64,000 nucleotides of DNA, taken from positions 248,001 to 312,000 of the forward strand of contig NZ_JASNWF010000014.1 in assembly GCF_030283205.1 (NCBI RefSeq), written 5' to 3'. The translations under genes were made by a program, and so were the position numbers. How positions within the stretch are numbered: position 1 is the stretch's first letter; every line of letters begins with the position of its first letter. Below the pieces are notes generated by a model. It was not told the origin of the DNA and did not search any database. It was given only the letters and a program-made list of their open reading frames with translations. Source of the DNA: Actinomadura opuntiae. Lineage in GTDB: Bacteria; Actinomycetota; Actinomycetes; Streptosporangiales; Streptosporangiaceae. Shown piece by piece: positions 42,151-51,241 of the stretch.

Positions 42151-43436
42151 ACGCCCGGCGGGAGGCCCGCGGGCGGCGGCGGGCGGGACGCGAGCGGGTC
42201 GCCGGGCGGCGGCTGGCAGGCGTGGCGTTCCTGCTGGTCCCGGCGCTGCTGGTCTGGCTGTCGATCGCGGTCTACGACAAGGCGTTCACCAAGGTCAGCT
42301 GGGTGACGCTGCGGACCGCGAGCGCGGGCAGCGAGATGCATCCGCACGCGGACGTGAAGCTGCGCGGCGTCGTGGTCGGCGAGGTGCGGACGGTGTCGTC
42401 CGACGGCGGCGTCGCGACGCTGAAGCTGGCGATCCAGCCCGACAAGGTGAAGCTGCTGCCCCGCAACGTCACGGCGCAGCTGCTCCCGACGACGCTGTTC
42501 GGGCAGCGGTTCGTCGCGCTGATCCCGCCGCCGCAGCCCAGCGCGGCGCGGCTGACGGCGGGCAGCACCATCAGCCAGGACCGCTCGTCCAACGCGATCG
42601 AGCTGCAGCGGGTGATGGACAACCTGTACCCGCTGCTCACCGCCGTGCAGCCGGCGCGGCTGTCGGCGACGCTGACCGCGGTGTCGCAGGCGCTGAGCGG
42701 CCGCGGCGAGCAGCTCGGCGACACCCTCGTCCAGCTGGACGCCTACCTCAAGAAGATCAACCCGAGCCTGCCCGCGCTGAACCGCGACATCCGGGCGCTC
42801 GTCGCGGTCAGCAACGACTACGCCGAGGCGACGCCCGACATCCTCCAGGCGCTCAACGACTTCAGCTACACGACGCGCTCGATCGTCCAGCAGCGCGACG
42901 ACCTGAGCCGGCTGTACCAGACCGTCACCGGCGCCTCGCAGGACATGTCGGACTTCCTGCACGAGAACTCGGCCAACTTCATCGCGCTCGCCGCCGACAG
43001 CCGCGCCTCGCTCCAGGTGCTGCAGAAGTACTCGCCCGAGCTGCCCTGCACGCTGCGGATGCTGAACGACTTCATCCCGCTGATGGACAGGGTGCTCGGC
43101 AAGGGGACGAAGCGTCCGGGCCTGCACGTGGACGTCACGACCGTCCAGAACAAGGGCCGCTACGTCCCCGGCAAGGACGCGCCCCGCTACACCGACAGGA
43201 GCGGCCCGCACTGCTACCCGGCCGGCGCCGCCGCCGTGAAGTCGGCGCCGCCGAACGCGGCCACGCCGGTCGCCGTGGCGCCCGGGGCGCTCGGCCTGCC
43301 GAACTCCCCGGAGGAGAACCGGCTGGTCAACGAGCTGCTCGCGCCCGGCCTCCAGGAAGTGCCCGAAGACCTGCCCGACTGGAGCAGCGTCCTGCTCGGC
43401 CCCGTCTACCGCGGCACGGAGGTGAGGATCAGGTGA
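42147..43436 (+). CDS. mceA: Mce family protein A
   Basis: A 429-residue substrate-binding protein. It has a basic N-terminus, one transmembrane helix at about 23-42, an MCE domain at about 50-130 (VKLRGVVVGEVRTVSSDGG, LLPTTLFGQRFVAL) and a long helical Mce-C region. That region forms the hydrophobic tunnel with MceB-F (LTAVSQALSGRGEQLGDTLVQLDAYLKKINP). A C-terminal segment has cysteines (PCTLRMLN, HCYPAG). The product family imports fatty acids, sterols or other lipids; this operon's substrate is not evident. Coupled by ATGA to both neighbours. Confidence 0.92.
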   Translation: MNARREARGRRRAGRERVAGRRLAGVAFLLVPALLVWLSIAVYDKAFTKVSWVTLRTASAGSEMHPHADVKLRGVVVGEVRTVSSDGGVATLKLAIQPDKVKLLPRNVTAQLLPTTLFGQRFVALIPPPQPSAARLTAGSTISQDRSSNAIELQRVMDNLYPLLTAVQPARLSATLTAVSQALSGRGEQLGDTLVQLDAYLKKINPSLPALNRDIRALVAVSNDYAEATPDILQALNDFSYTTRSIVQQRDDLSRLYQTVTGASQDMSDFLHENSANFIALAADSRASLQVLQKYSPELPCTLRMLNDFIPLMDRVLGKGTKRPGLHVDVTTVQNKGRYVPGKDAPRYTDRSGPHCYPAGAAAVKSAPPNAATPVAVAPGALGLPNSPEENRLVNELLAPGLQEVPEDLPDWSSVLLGPVYRGTEVRIR

Positions 43437-44473
43437 ACCGGAGGGGGCTGCTCGGGCCGCTGGTGAAGTCGCTGGCGTTCGTCGTGGTGACGGTCGTCGC
43501 GACGGCGATGCTGGCGCTCAGCATCACGCGGACCGGCGGCGGCGACACCGTCACCTACAAGGCGCGGTTCACCGACGCGTCCGGGCTGCGCGACGGCGAC
43601 AGCGTGCGGATAGCGGGCGTCGAGGTCGGGCGGGTCGGCGCGATCAGGGTCGCCGGCCGCCGGCAGGCGCTGGTGACGTTCGGAGTCGGGCGCGGGCACC
43701 GGCTGCCCGCCGCGGCCACCGCGACGATCAAGTACCTGAACCTGATCGGGCAGCGGTACGTCGAGATCGGCCGCGGGACGGGCGGCACCGGCACGCTGCG
43801 GCCGGGCGCGACGATCCCGGTCGAGCGGACGGCCCCGGCGCTGAACCTGACGCAGCTGTTCAACGGGTTCCAGCCGCTCTTCCAGGCACTGTCGCCCAAG
43901 GACGTCAACCAGCTCGCCGGGTCGATCGTGCAGGTGCTGCAGGGCGAGGGCGGGACGGTCGAGGGCCTGCTGTCCACGGTCGGGTCGCTGACCAGCAGCA
44001 TCGCGGACAAGGACCAGGTCATCGGTCAGGTGATCGACAACCTCAACGCCGTCCTCGACACCATCAACGGGCGCGGCGACAACCTGTCGAGCCTGATCAC
44101 GACGCTGCGGCGGCTCGTGTCGGGGCTCGCCGGCGACCGGACGTCCATCGGGAACGCGATCAGCGCGCTGGACGACCTCGCCGGCGCCACCACCGACCTC
44201 CTCCAGGAGGGCCGCGCCCCGCTCAAGCAGGACATCGCGCAGCTCGGGCGGCTGTCCACCAACCTCGACGACGACTCCCCGACGATCGAGCGGTTCCTGC
44301 GGACGCTGCCGGTGAAGATGGCGGCGATCGGCCGGATCGGCTCGTACGGGTCGTGGATGAACTTCTACATGTGCGAGGCGTCCGTGACCGGGGTGACCTA
44401 CAAGCAGTACCCGGGCGAGACCCACCCGGCGCCGACCGGCGTGCACTCGGACGCGGCGAGGTGCGGATCATGA
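43433..44473 (+). CDS. mceB: Mce family protein B
   Basis: A 346-residue Mce subunit: transmembrane helix about 10-31, MCE domain about 38-112 (SGLRDGDSVRIAGVEVGRVGAI, IKYLNLIGQRYVEIG), then a helical Mce-C part. The C-terminus ends SWMNFYMCEASVTGV. It begins at GTG 43433 overlapping the MceA stop by 4 bases. Part of the six-subunit assembly spanning from plasma membrane toward the outer envelope. Confidence 0.92.
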   Translation: MNRRGLLGPLVKSLAFVVVTVVATAMLALSITRTGGGDTVTYKARFTDASGLRDGDSVRIAGVEVGRVGAIRVAGRRQALVTFGVGRGHRLPAAATATIKYLNLIGQRYVEIGRGTGGTGTLRPGATIPVERTAPALNLTQLFNGFQPLFQALSPKDVNQLAGSIVQVLQGEGGTVEGLLSTVGSLTSSIADKDQVIGQVIDNLNAVLDTINGRGDNLSSLITTLRRLVSGLAGDRTSIGNAISALDDLAGATTDLLQEGRAPLKQDIAQLGRLSTNLDDDSPTIERFLRTLPVKMAAIGRIGSYGSWMNFYMCEASVTGVTYKQYPGETHPAPTGVHSDAARCGS

Positions 44474-45492
44474 GGCGGCCGCGGCTGAAGCCCGTCCGGG
44501 AGCGCAACCCGGTGCTCGTCGCGATCGTGTCGATCGCGCTGCTGGTCGCCGCCGGGCTCGCGGCGTTCAACGCCAAGGACCTGCCGCTGGTCGGCGGCGG
44601 CACCACCTACCGGGCCGACTTCACCGAGGCGGCCGGGCTGCGGTCCGGCAACGAGGTGCGGGTCGCCGGCGTGAAGGTCGGCGAGGTCACCGGCGTCCGG
44701 CTGGACGGCGCGAAGGTGGCGGTGACGTTCCGGGTGAAGCGGACCTGGGTCGGCGACGCCAGCACCGTCGCCATCGCCATCAAGACGCTGCTCGGCGACA
44801 AGTACCTCGCCGTCGACCCGCTCGGCCCGCGCCGGCAGGATCCGGGCGACACCATCCCGCTCACCCGGACGACCTCGCCCTACGACGTGACGCAGGCGTT
44901 CCAGGACCTCGCCACGACGACCGGCCAGCTCGACTCGGTGAAGCTCGCGCAGAGCCTCGACGCGATCTCCGGCGCGTTCGCGCACACCGCGCCCAGCGTC
45001 CGGCAGGCGCTGACCGGCGTGTCCGCGCTGTCGAGGACGATCTCGTCGCGCGACTCGCAGCTGTCCCGGCTGCTGGCCAACACCCGGCAGATCACGGGGA
45101 CGGTCTCCGGCCAGACCCAGGACGTCCAGGCGCTGCTGCGCGACGGCAACCTGCTGCTGAACGAGATCGGCCGGCGCCGCGAGGCGATCCACGGGCTCCT
45201 CGTCGGGACGCAGTCGCTGTCGCAGCAGATCAGCGGGCTCGTCGACGACAACCAGAAGCAGCTCGACCCGACGCTGCGCGCGCTCGGCCGCGTCACCGAC
45301 CTCCTCCAGCGCAACCAGGACAATCTGGACCGCGCCCTGAAGACCGCCGGCCCGTACACGCGGCTGCTCGGCAACACGATGGGCAACGGCCGCTGGATGG
45401 ACGGGTACCTGTGCGGGCTCGTCCCGAAGGAGTACGCGCCCAAGACCACACCGGACAAGGGCTGCATGCCGCCCGGGAAGGGCGGGCACTGA
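44470..45492 (+). CDS. mceC: Mce family protein C
   Basis: A 340-residue Mce subunit: transmembrane helix about 17-36, MCE domain about 46-120 (AAGLRSGNEVRVAGVKVGEVTGV, IKTLLGDKYLAVDPLG), helical Mce-C region with LSQQISGLVDDNQKQLDPTL, and a C-terminal WMDGYLCGLVPKEY motif as in other MceC proteins. ATG at 44470 overlaps the MceB stop (ATGA); a longer open frame upstream is not needed. Confidence 0.92.
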   Translation: MRRPRLKPVRERNPVLVAIVSIALLVAAGLAAFNAKDLPLVGGGTTYRADFTEAAGLRSGNEVRVAGVKVGEVTGVRLDGAKVAVTFRVKRTWVGDASTVAIAIKTLLGDKYLAVDPLGPRRQDPGDTIPLTRTTSPYDVTQAFQDLATTTGQLDSVKLAQSLDAISGAFAHTAPSVRQALTGVSALSRTISSRDSQLSRLLANTRQITGTVSGQTQDVQALLRDGNLLLNEIGRRREAIHGLLVGTQSLSQQISGLVDDNQKQLDPTLRALGRVTDLLQRNQDNLDRALKTAGPYTRLLGNTMGNGRWMDGYLCGLVPKEYAPKTTPDKGCMPPGKGGH

Positions 45493-46514
45493 TGCTGCGC
45501 AAACTGGCCGGTCCGGCGTCGCTGGTGGCCACCGGGCTCGTCGTCATCGTCGCGGCCGTCGTCGCGTTCGTCGTGCTGCGCCCGCAGGAGGGGACCCGGG
45601 TCACCGTCTACTTCCACGACGCCGTCGGCGTCTACAAGGGCTCGGACGTGCGGGTCCTCGGCGTGAAGGTCGGCACGGTGAACTCCGTCCGGGCGGCGGG
45701 CACGAAGGTCAGGGCGGTGGTCACGGTCGACCACGGGGTGGACGTCCCCGCGGACGCGAAGGCCGTCGCGATCGCGCCGAGCCTGGTCGCCGACCGGTAC
45801 GTCCAGCTCACGCCCGCCTACACCGGCGGCCCGAAGCTGGCGGCCGGCGCGACGATCCCGGTCGAGCGGACCGCGACGCCGGTCGAGCTCGATCAGATCT
45901 ACGACAGCATCCGCAAGCTGTCGGACCAGCTCGGCCCGAACGGCGTGAACAAGGACGGCGCGCTCTCCCGCGTCCTCGGCACCGGCGCCGAGAACCTCCA
46001 GGGCAACGGCCAGGACATCCGCACCACGACCGAGCGGATGGCGCAGGCCGCCAAGACCCTGTCCGGCTCGCAGAAGGACCTGTTCGCCACGATCTCCAAC
46101 CTGTCGGCGTTCACCTCGATGCTGAAGACCAACGACGGGCAGGTCCGGCAGGCCGAGCAGCAGCTCGCGGACGTGTCCGGGTTCCTCGCCGACGACCGGC
46201 GGGAGCTGGACGCGGCGCTGCGGACGCTGGCCGCCGCGCTCGCCAAGGTCAAGACGTTCATCCACGACAACCGCGAGCAGATCCGAACGAACGTGGCGAA
46301 GCTCTCGAAGATCACGCAGCTGCTCGTCGACCAGCGCCGGTCGCTGGCCGAGGCGCTGGACGTCCAGCCGCTCAACGTCACCAACGTCCTCAACGCCTAC
46401 GACCCGAAGACCCGGACGCTCATGGGCCGGGGCGACCTCAACGAGATGAGCCCGCCGCTGCCCGCGGCCGGCCGGGCCGCGCCGGCCGCCGGCGCGGGGA
46501 AGGGGGCGCCATGA
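45492..46514 (+). CDS. mceD: Mce family protein D
   Basis: A 340-residue Mce subunit: transmembrane helix about 8-29, MCE domain about 36-112 (AVGVYKGSDVRVLGVKVGTVNSV, IAPSLVADRYVQLTP), then a helical Mce-C part (SQKDLFATISNLSAFTSMLK). The C-terminus is a short Ala/Pro tail. ATG at 45492 shares one base with the MceC stop (TGATG). Confidence 0.92.
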   Translation: MLRKLAGPASLVATGLVVIVAAVVAFVVLRPQEGTRVTVYFHDAVGVYKGSDVRVLGVKVGTVNSVRAAGTKVRAVVTVDHGVDVPADAKAVAIAPSLVADRYVQLTPAYTGGPKLAAGATIPVERTATPVELDQIYDSIRKLSDQLGPNGVNKDGALSRVLGTGAENLQGNGQDIRTTTERMAQAAKTLSGSQKDLFATISNLSAFTSMLKTNDGQVRQAEQQLADVSGFLADDRRELDAALRTLAAALAKVKTFIHDNREQIRTNVAKLSKITQLLVDQRRSLAEALDVQPLNVTNVLNAYDPKTRTLMGRGDLNEMSPPLPAAGRAAPAAGAGKGAP

Positions 46515-47692
46515 GCCGCGCGGACCTCCGGCGCGTCCGGAACGCGGCGCTGGCCGCATCGCTCGCCGCGGCGACGCTCGGCGGCTGCGGCCTGGGCGGC
46601 TTCTCCGGCGTCCAGGACCTGCCGCTGCCCGGCGGCGCCGACCTCGGCGACCACCCGTACACGGTGAAGGCGCAGTTCGCGAACGTGCTGAACCTCGTCC
46701 CGCAGTCGGCGGTGAAGGTCAACGACGTCGCGGTCGGGCGGGTGGTGAAGGTCTCGCTGCCGGACGGCGGCTGGACCGCCGAGGTCACCATGAAGATCAA
46801 CGGTGCCGTCCGGCTGCCCGCCGGCGCCTACGCGCAGCTGGCGCAGTCCAGCCTGCTGGGCGAGAAGTTCGTCCAGCTCAGCGCCGCACCGCAGGACACC
46901 GGGCTCCCGGGGGGCGCCGCCGCGCCGGGCGGCGCCGCACCGGGCGGGCCCGCGCCGTCCGCGAGCACGGGAAGGCTCGCGGACGGCGCGGTGATCCCGG
47001 TGTCGCGCACCAACCGCAACCCGGAGGTCGAGGAGGTGTTCGGCGCGCTGTCCATGCTGCTCAACGGCGGCGGGATCGCGCAGCTGCGCACCATCACCAC
47101 CGAGATGAACAAGGCCCTGGACGGCAACGAGCCGCAGATCCGCTCGCTGCTGGAGCAGGCGAGGCGGCTCGTCGGCGACCTCGACGCCAACCGGCAGGGC
47201 ATCACCGACGCGCTGGACGGCGTCAACCGGCTGTCGGCGACCCTGCGCGCCCGCCAGGGCCAGATCGGCGTCGCTCTGGACGACATCGAACCCGGACTGA
47301 AGGTGCTGGAGGAGCAGCGCGGCGCGCTCGTCCGGATGCTGGACTCGCTGAACGAACTGTCGGGCGTCGCCGTCACCACCGTCCGGCGGAGCCAGGACGA
47401 CCTCGTCGCGGACCTGAAGGCGCTGGAACCGACGCTGCGCAAGCTGTCGGACGCCGGGCACGACCTGCCGAACGCGCTGCAGGTGCTGCTCACCTACCCG
47501 TTCACCGACGCGGTGCTGCCCGCGGTCAAGGGCGACTACCTGAACGTGTACCTCCAGGTCACCGCGCAGCCGGGGACCCAGATCGTCCCGCCGATCGCGC
47601 CGCTGCCGGCGGCCGGCGACGGGAAAGCAGGCGACGGGAAACCGGGCGGCGGCGGCTCGACGGGCGGCGGTTCGACGGGGCAGGGAGGCTGA
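46511..47692 (+). CDS. mceE: Mce family protein E, lipoprotein
   Basis: A 393-residue lipid-anchored Mce subunit. The signal peptide ends in lipobox LGGC with Cys26, the normal MceE (LprK-like) feature. The MCE domain is about 48-128 (VPQSAVKVNDVAVGRVVKV, LLGEKFVQLS), with an Ala/Gly/Pro-rich insert at 133-153 before the helical region. The tail is Gly/Ser-rich. It begins by ATGA overlap with MceD. Confidence 0.92.
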   Translation: MSRADLRRVRNAALAASLAAATLGGCGLGGFSGVQDLPLPGGADLGDHPYTVKAQFANVLNLVPQSAVKVNDVAVGRVVKVSLPDGGWTAEVTMKINGAVRLPAGAYAQLAQSSLLGEKFVQLSAAPQDTGLPGGAAAPGGAAPGGPAPSASTGRLADGAVIPVSRTNRNPEVEEVFGALSMLLNGGGIAQLRTITTEMNKALDGNEPQIRSLLEQARRLVGDLDANRQGITDALDGVNRLSATLRARQGQIGVALDDIEPGLKVLEEQRGALVRMLDSLNELSGVAVTTVRRSQDDLVADLKALEPTLRKLSDAGHDLPNALQVLLTYPFTDAVLPAVKGDYLNVYLQVTAQPGTQIVPPIAPLPAAGDGKAGDGKPGGGGSTGGGSTGQGG

Positions 47693-47695
47693 CGG

Positions 47696-48958
47696 ATGCT
47701 GACCATCGGCACCAGGATCAAGAACCTCGTGTTCCTGATCGTCGGCGCGCTCGCGATGGGCTACGTCGGCCTGAACTACGCCGACCTCGGCGGGCACGTC
47801 GGGCTGAAGGACTACTACGTCGTCAGGGTCGACCTGCCCGAGGCGGGCGGCCTGGCGAAGAACGCCGACGTCACCTACCGGGGCACGTCGGTCGGGCGCG
47901 TCGGCGGCCTGGACCTCACCGGCGACGGCGTCGTCGCCGACCTGCGGATCCGCAAGTCCGCGCCGAGGGTGCCCCGCGACACCCAGGCCGTCGTGGCGAA
48001 CCGGTCGGCGATCGGCGAGCAGTTCATCGACCTGCGGCCCCGCACCGACGCGGGCCCCTACCTCGCCGCCGGCTCGGTCATCCCGCGCTCCTCGGCCACC
48101 ACGCCCGCGCCCGTCACCGACCTGCTGACCAGCGTGAACAACCTCGCGGCGTCCGTCCCGACCGGCTCGCTGCGCACGGTCGTCGCCGAGCTCGGCACGG
48201 CGTTCGCCGGCGAGGGCCCGAACCTGCAGGCCCTGCTCGACAACACCCACACCCTCACCGAGGCCGCCGACCGCAACATCGAGCCGACGCGCTCGCTCAT
48301 CGGCGACAGCCAGACCGTCCTGGAGACCCAGGACCAGGAATCGGGCGCCCTGAAGGCGTTCGGGCGCAACGCCCGGCTGCTGTCGCAGCAGCTGCGCGCG
48401 TCCGACCCCGCGTTCCGCAGGCTGGTGACGACCGCGCCGGGCGCGGCCGGCGAGCTGCAGGGCCTCGTCCGCGACCTCGACCCGTCGATGAGCGTCCTCG
48501 TCGCGAACCTGCTGACGACCTCCCGCGTCCTCCAGCCCCGGACGGACGGCCTGGAGCAGCTCCTCGCCAAGCTCCCCGACGCCGTGTCCATGGGCCTGAC
48601 CGTCGCGCGCGACGGACGCCTCAGCTTCGGCATGGTCAACACCTTCTTCGACCCGCTGCCCTGCACGTCCGGATACGGCGGGACGAAGTACCGCAACGGC
48701 CTCGACACGTCCGCCGGGCCCGCGCTCAACACCGCGGCCCGCTGCACGGCGCCCGCGTCCAGCGGCGTCAACGTGCGCGGCGCGGCGAACGCGCCGCACC
48801 GGCCCGTCCCGGCGGCGGCGCACCCCGGCTCCGTCCTCGGCGGCGCGACGGCGTCGGCCGCCGCGAACCCCGCCCTGCCCGGCGCCCTGGCCCTGCCGGG
48901 CGTGGCGCCCGGGCCGTCGGGGATGGGCGCGCTGCTCGGCCTCCAGGGAGGGCACTGA
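47696..48958 (+). CDS. mceF: Mce family protein F
   Basis: A 420-residue Mce subunit: transmembrane helix about 10-28, MCE domain about 38-115 (AGGLAKNADVTYRGTSVGRVGGL, ANRSAIGEQFIDLRP), helical region to about 300, then cysteines (LPCTSGYGGTKYR, ARCTAP) and an Ala/Pro-rich tail. It ends the six-gene mceA-F set. Its stop shares one base with the start of the first Mce-associated gene. Confidence 0.92.
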   Translation: MLTIGTRIKNLVFLIVGALAMGYVGLNYADLGGHVGLKDYYVVRVDLPEAGGLAKNADVTYRGTSVGRVGGLDLTGDGVVADLRIRKSAPRVPRDTQAVVANRSAIGEQFIDLRPRTDAGPYLAAGSVIPRSSATTPAPVTDLLTSVNNLAASVPTGSLRTVVAELGTAFAGEGPNLQALLDNTHTLTEAADRNIEPTRSLIGDSQTVLETQDQESGALKAFGRNARLLSQQLRASDPAFRRLVTTAPGAAGELQGLVRDLDPSMSVLVANLLTTSRVLQPRTDGLEQLLAKLPDAVSMGLTVARDGRLSFGMVNTFFDPLPCTSGYGGTKYRNGLDTSAGPALNTAARCTAPASSGVNVRGAANAPHRPVPAAAHPGSVLGGATASAAANPALPGALALPGVAPGPSGMGALLGLQGGH

Positions 48959-49521
48959 TGGCCACCACCGTGAAGGCCGAGGCCCCGCCGCGGCCCCGCC
49001 CGAAACGGCGGCCGCTGCTCGCCGGGTGGGGCCTGATCGGGTGGGCCGCGATCCTGGCCGCCGCGGCCTTCCTCGGCTGGACCGCCTGGACGCTCTTCCC
49101 CGGCTCCCCCGACCGCGAGAGCGGACCCGAACGCGAACGCGGCACCGTCCTGCGCAGCAGCGAGCGGGAGATCGCCGCGCTCAACACCCTGGACCGCGCC
49201 GACCCGTCCACCGGGCTCCGGGCCTGGCTCGACGCCACCACCGGCCCCCTGCACGACCAGCTCCAGCGCGACGAACCGCGGAACCGCGCCGCGATCGGCG
49301 CGTCCCGGACCAGCGCGTCCGCGACCGTCACCGGCGCCGCCGTCACCTCCCTCGACACCGCCGCCGGCAAGGCCCAGGTCATCGCGTCGGTGCGGATCGA
49401 GCTGACCCCGCAGGACGGTGCGCCCACGCAGCAGCGCAAGCGGTTCGAGGCCGGCGTCGTGCGGACCGCGTCCGGCTGGAAGCTCGAATCGCTCACCTCG
49501 ATCCCGGCCGGTGCACGATGA
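48958..49521 (+). CDS. Mce-associated membrane protein, type I copy 1
   Basis: A 187-residue protein with a basic proline-rich N-terminus, one transmembrane helix (about 22-45) and an extracytoplasmic domain of the NTF2-like Mas type (LNTLDRADPSTGLRAWLDATTGPLHDQL, ending RTASGWKLESLTSIPAG). In mycobacteria Mas proteins stabilise Mce complexes. It is similar along its length to the gene at 50039 and is coupled to MceF (TGATG) and to the next gene (ATGA). Confidence 0.85.
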   Translation: MATTVKAEAPPRPRPKRRPLLAGWGLIGWAAILAAAAFLGWTAWTLFPGSPDRESGPERERGTVLRSSEREIAALNTLDRADPSTGLRAWLDATTGPLHDQLQRDEPRNRAAIGASRTSASATVTGAAVTSLDTAAGKAQVIASVRIELTPQDGAPTQQRKRFEAGVVRTASGWKLESLTSIPAGAR

Positions 49522-50024
49522 ACCGCCTGCTCGCCCTGTACAAACCGCTCGGGATCGCGCTCGGGCTCGTCCTCATCGCGCTGCTGCTGCACCCGATCGC
49601 CGGACGGTTCCGCGACGACGGCACCCCGCACGACCGGGCCGTCCTCGACGGCGTCGCCACCACCGACGTCACCGGCGACGTGTCCACCGCGCTCGGCCGC
49701 ATCTTCAGCTACACGCCCGCCGACGTGGACACCGCGCGGCGCGCCGCGTCGGAGGTGCTCACCGGCTCCGCCGCGGCCCAGTACGAGAAGATCTACGGCC
49801 AGGTGCGGCGGCAGGCGCCCGCGCAGCGCGTCACGCTGACCACCCGCGTCGTCCGCGCCGGCGTGGTCTCCCTGACCGGCGACACCGCCCGGCTGCTGGT
49901 GTTCCTCGACCAGACCGCGACCCGCGCCGGCAAGCCCGACGGCACCCCCGCCGCCGCCCAGCTCACCGTCACCGCGCACCGCGACGGCGGCCGCTGGCGC
50001 ATCACCGAGCTGAAGTCCGCCTGA
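49518..50024 (+). CDS. Mce-associated membrane protein, type II copy 1
   Basis: A 168-residue protein: one N-terminal helix (about 9-28), then a domain with SALGRIFSYTPADVDTARR-like content (GRIFSYTPADVDTARRAASE), ARLLVFLDQTATRAGKP and WRITELKSA. The last blocks match the gene at 50584. ATG at 49518 overlaps the preceding stop. Presumed Mce complex accessory. Confidence 0.83.
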   Translation: MNRLLALYKPLGIALGLVLIALLLHPIAGRFRDDGTPHDRAVLDGVATTDVTGDVSTALGRIFSYTPADVDTARRAASEVLTGSAAAQYEKIYGQVRRQAPAQRVTLTTRVVRAGVVSLTGDTARLLVFLDQTATRAGKPDGTPAAAQLTVTAHRDGGRWRITELKSA

Positions 50025-50038
50025 CCGGGAGGCCCGAC

Positions 50039-50569
50039 ATGCCCGAAACGGACGCGCTCCAGGGAGCCGACACCGTGCGGCGGACGGCCGCCTGCCTCGC
50101 CGTCCTCGCCGCGCTGTTCGCCGCCTGGGCCGGCTGGACCTGGTACTCCGCCGCCCACAACGGCGCCTACGCCTACTCCCGCACCCGCGACGACGTCCTG
50201 CAGAGCGCCGAGCAGGGCGTCCAGAACCTCAACACCCTCGACTACCGCGCCGTCGACGCCGGAATCCGCACCTGGCTGGACTCCACCACCGGCGACCTGC
50301 ACCAGCAGATCGCCCAGGGCCGCGCCGCCTTCACCGACCAGGTCCGCAAGGCCCGCACCGTCACCACGGCCCGCATCCTGGACGCCGCCGTCTCCGAACT
50401 CGACGAGCGGTCCGGCAAGGCGAGCGTGCTGGTGGCCGTCGAGACCACCGTCACCCCGCCGGGCGGCGCCCCCGTCACCAAGCAGAACCGCCTGGCGGGC
50501 CGGCTCGCCCGCACCGCCGACGGCTGGCGGCTCAGCGACCTCGGCCAGGCCCCGACGGGCACGACGTGA
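50039..50569 (+). CDS. Mce-associated membrane protein, type I copy 2
   Basis: A 176-residue protein with one transmembrane helix (about 15-36). The outer domain contains RDDVLQSAEQGVQNLNTLD, GIRTWLDSTTGDLHQQI and RTADGWRLSDLGQAPTG, parallel to type I copy 1. ATG at 50039 has CGGGAGG upstream, 14 bases after the previous stop, the only open gap within the Mas set. Confidence 0.85.
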   Translation: MPETDALQGADTVRRTAACLAVLAALFAAWAGWTWYSAAHNGAYAYSRTRDDVLQSAEQGVQNLNTLDYRAVDAGIRTWLDSTTGDLHQQIAQGRAAFTDQVRKARTVTTARILDAAVSELDERSGKASVLVAVETTVTPPGGAPVTKQNRLAGRLARTADGWRLSDLGQAPTGTT

Positions 50570-50583
50570 GAGGACGGCCCGCC

Positions 50584-51153
50584 ATGGCCGCGCAGACCAC
50601 CCGCATCGCCGCCGGCGCCGCCCGCTGGAAGGCCGCCGCCGCATCGGCCGCCGCCTCGCCCGTCGCGCTCGGCCTGCTCGCCGTGCTACTCGCCGCGTCC
50701 GGGATCTGGATGCACCAGCGGGCCCGCGACGTCCGCGCCGACCCCGCGGTCCGCAACACCGCCCTCACCGACAGCGCCGCCACCAGCGAGGTCAAGGGCG
50801 CCGTCGCCGCGATGGTCGGCACGCTGTTCTCCTACAACTACACCGACCCCGGCCGCACCGACGCCGCCGCCCGCACCGACCTCGCCGGCGACGCCGTCCG
50901 CCGGTACGCGGCGCTGATGGGCAGGGTCCGCACCGACGCGCCGCGGCAGAAGACCGTCCTGAGCACCAGGGTCACCGACAGCGCCGTCATCACCCTCCAC
51001 GACGGCCGCGCCCGCCTCCTCGTCTACGCCGACCAGCAGACGACCCGCACCGGCGACGGCAAGAGCACGACGTCGCCCGCCATGCTCGCCGTCACCGTCG
51101 TCCGCAATTCCGGCCACTGGCGAATCACGGCAATTAACACGTTCCAGCCCTGA
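50584..51153 (+). CDS. Mce-associated membrane protein, type II copy 2
   Basis: About 189 residues: one helix (about 24-44), then AAMVGTLFSYNYTDPGRTDAAAR, ARLLVYADQQTTRTGDG and WRITAINTFQP, parallel to type II copy 1. ATG at 50584 has GAGAGGA upstream. GTG at 50566, overlapping the preceding stop in a GTGA junction, is a good alternative. It is the last gene of the Mce operon. Confidence 0.83.
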   Translation: MAAQTTRIAAGAARWKAAAASAAASPVALGLLAVLLAASGIWMHQRARDVRADPAVRNTALTDSAATSEVKGAVAAMVGTLFSYNYTDPGRTDAAARTDLAGDAVRRYAALMGRVRTDAPRQKTVLSTRVTDSAVITLHDGRARLLVYADQQTTRTGDGKSTTSPAMLAVTVVRNSGHWRITAINTFQP

Positions 51154-51241
51154 AAGAACGCCCCCGCGCGATGGCCCCGCCGCGAATTCCTGCTTATGGT
51201 CGGTGCGGCACGCAGTCGCGCGAGGAGGAGGCCAGGCGGGG

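Noticed and set aside
40525..51153. Assignment to a specific mycobacterial Mce operon (mce1, mce4)
   Set aside because: No feature in the sequence fixes orthology or substrate; only the generic subunit order is supported.
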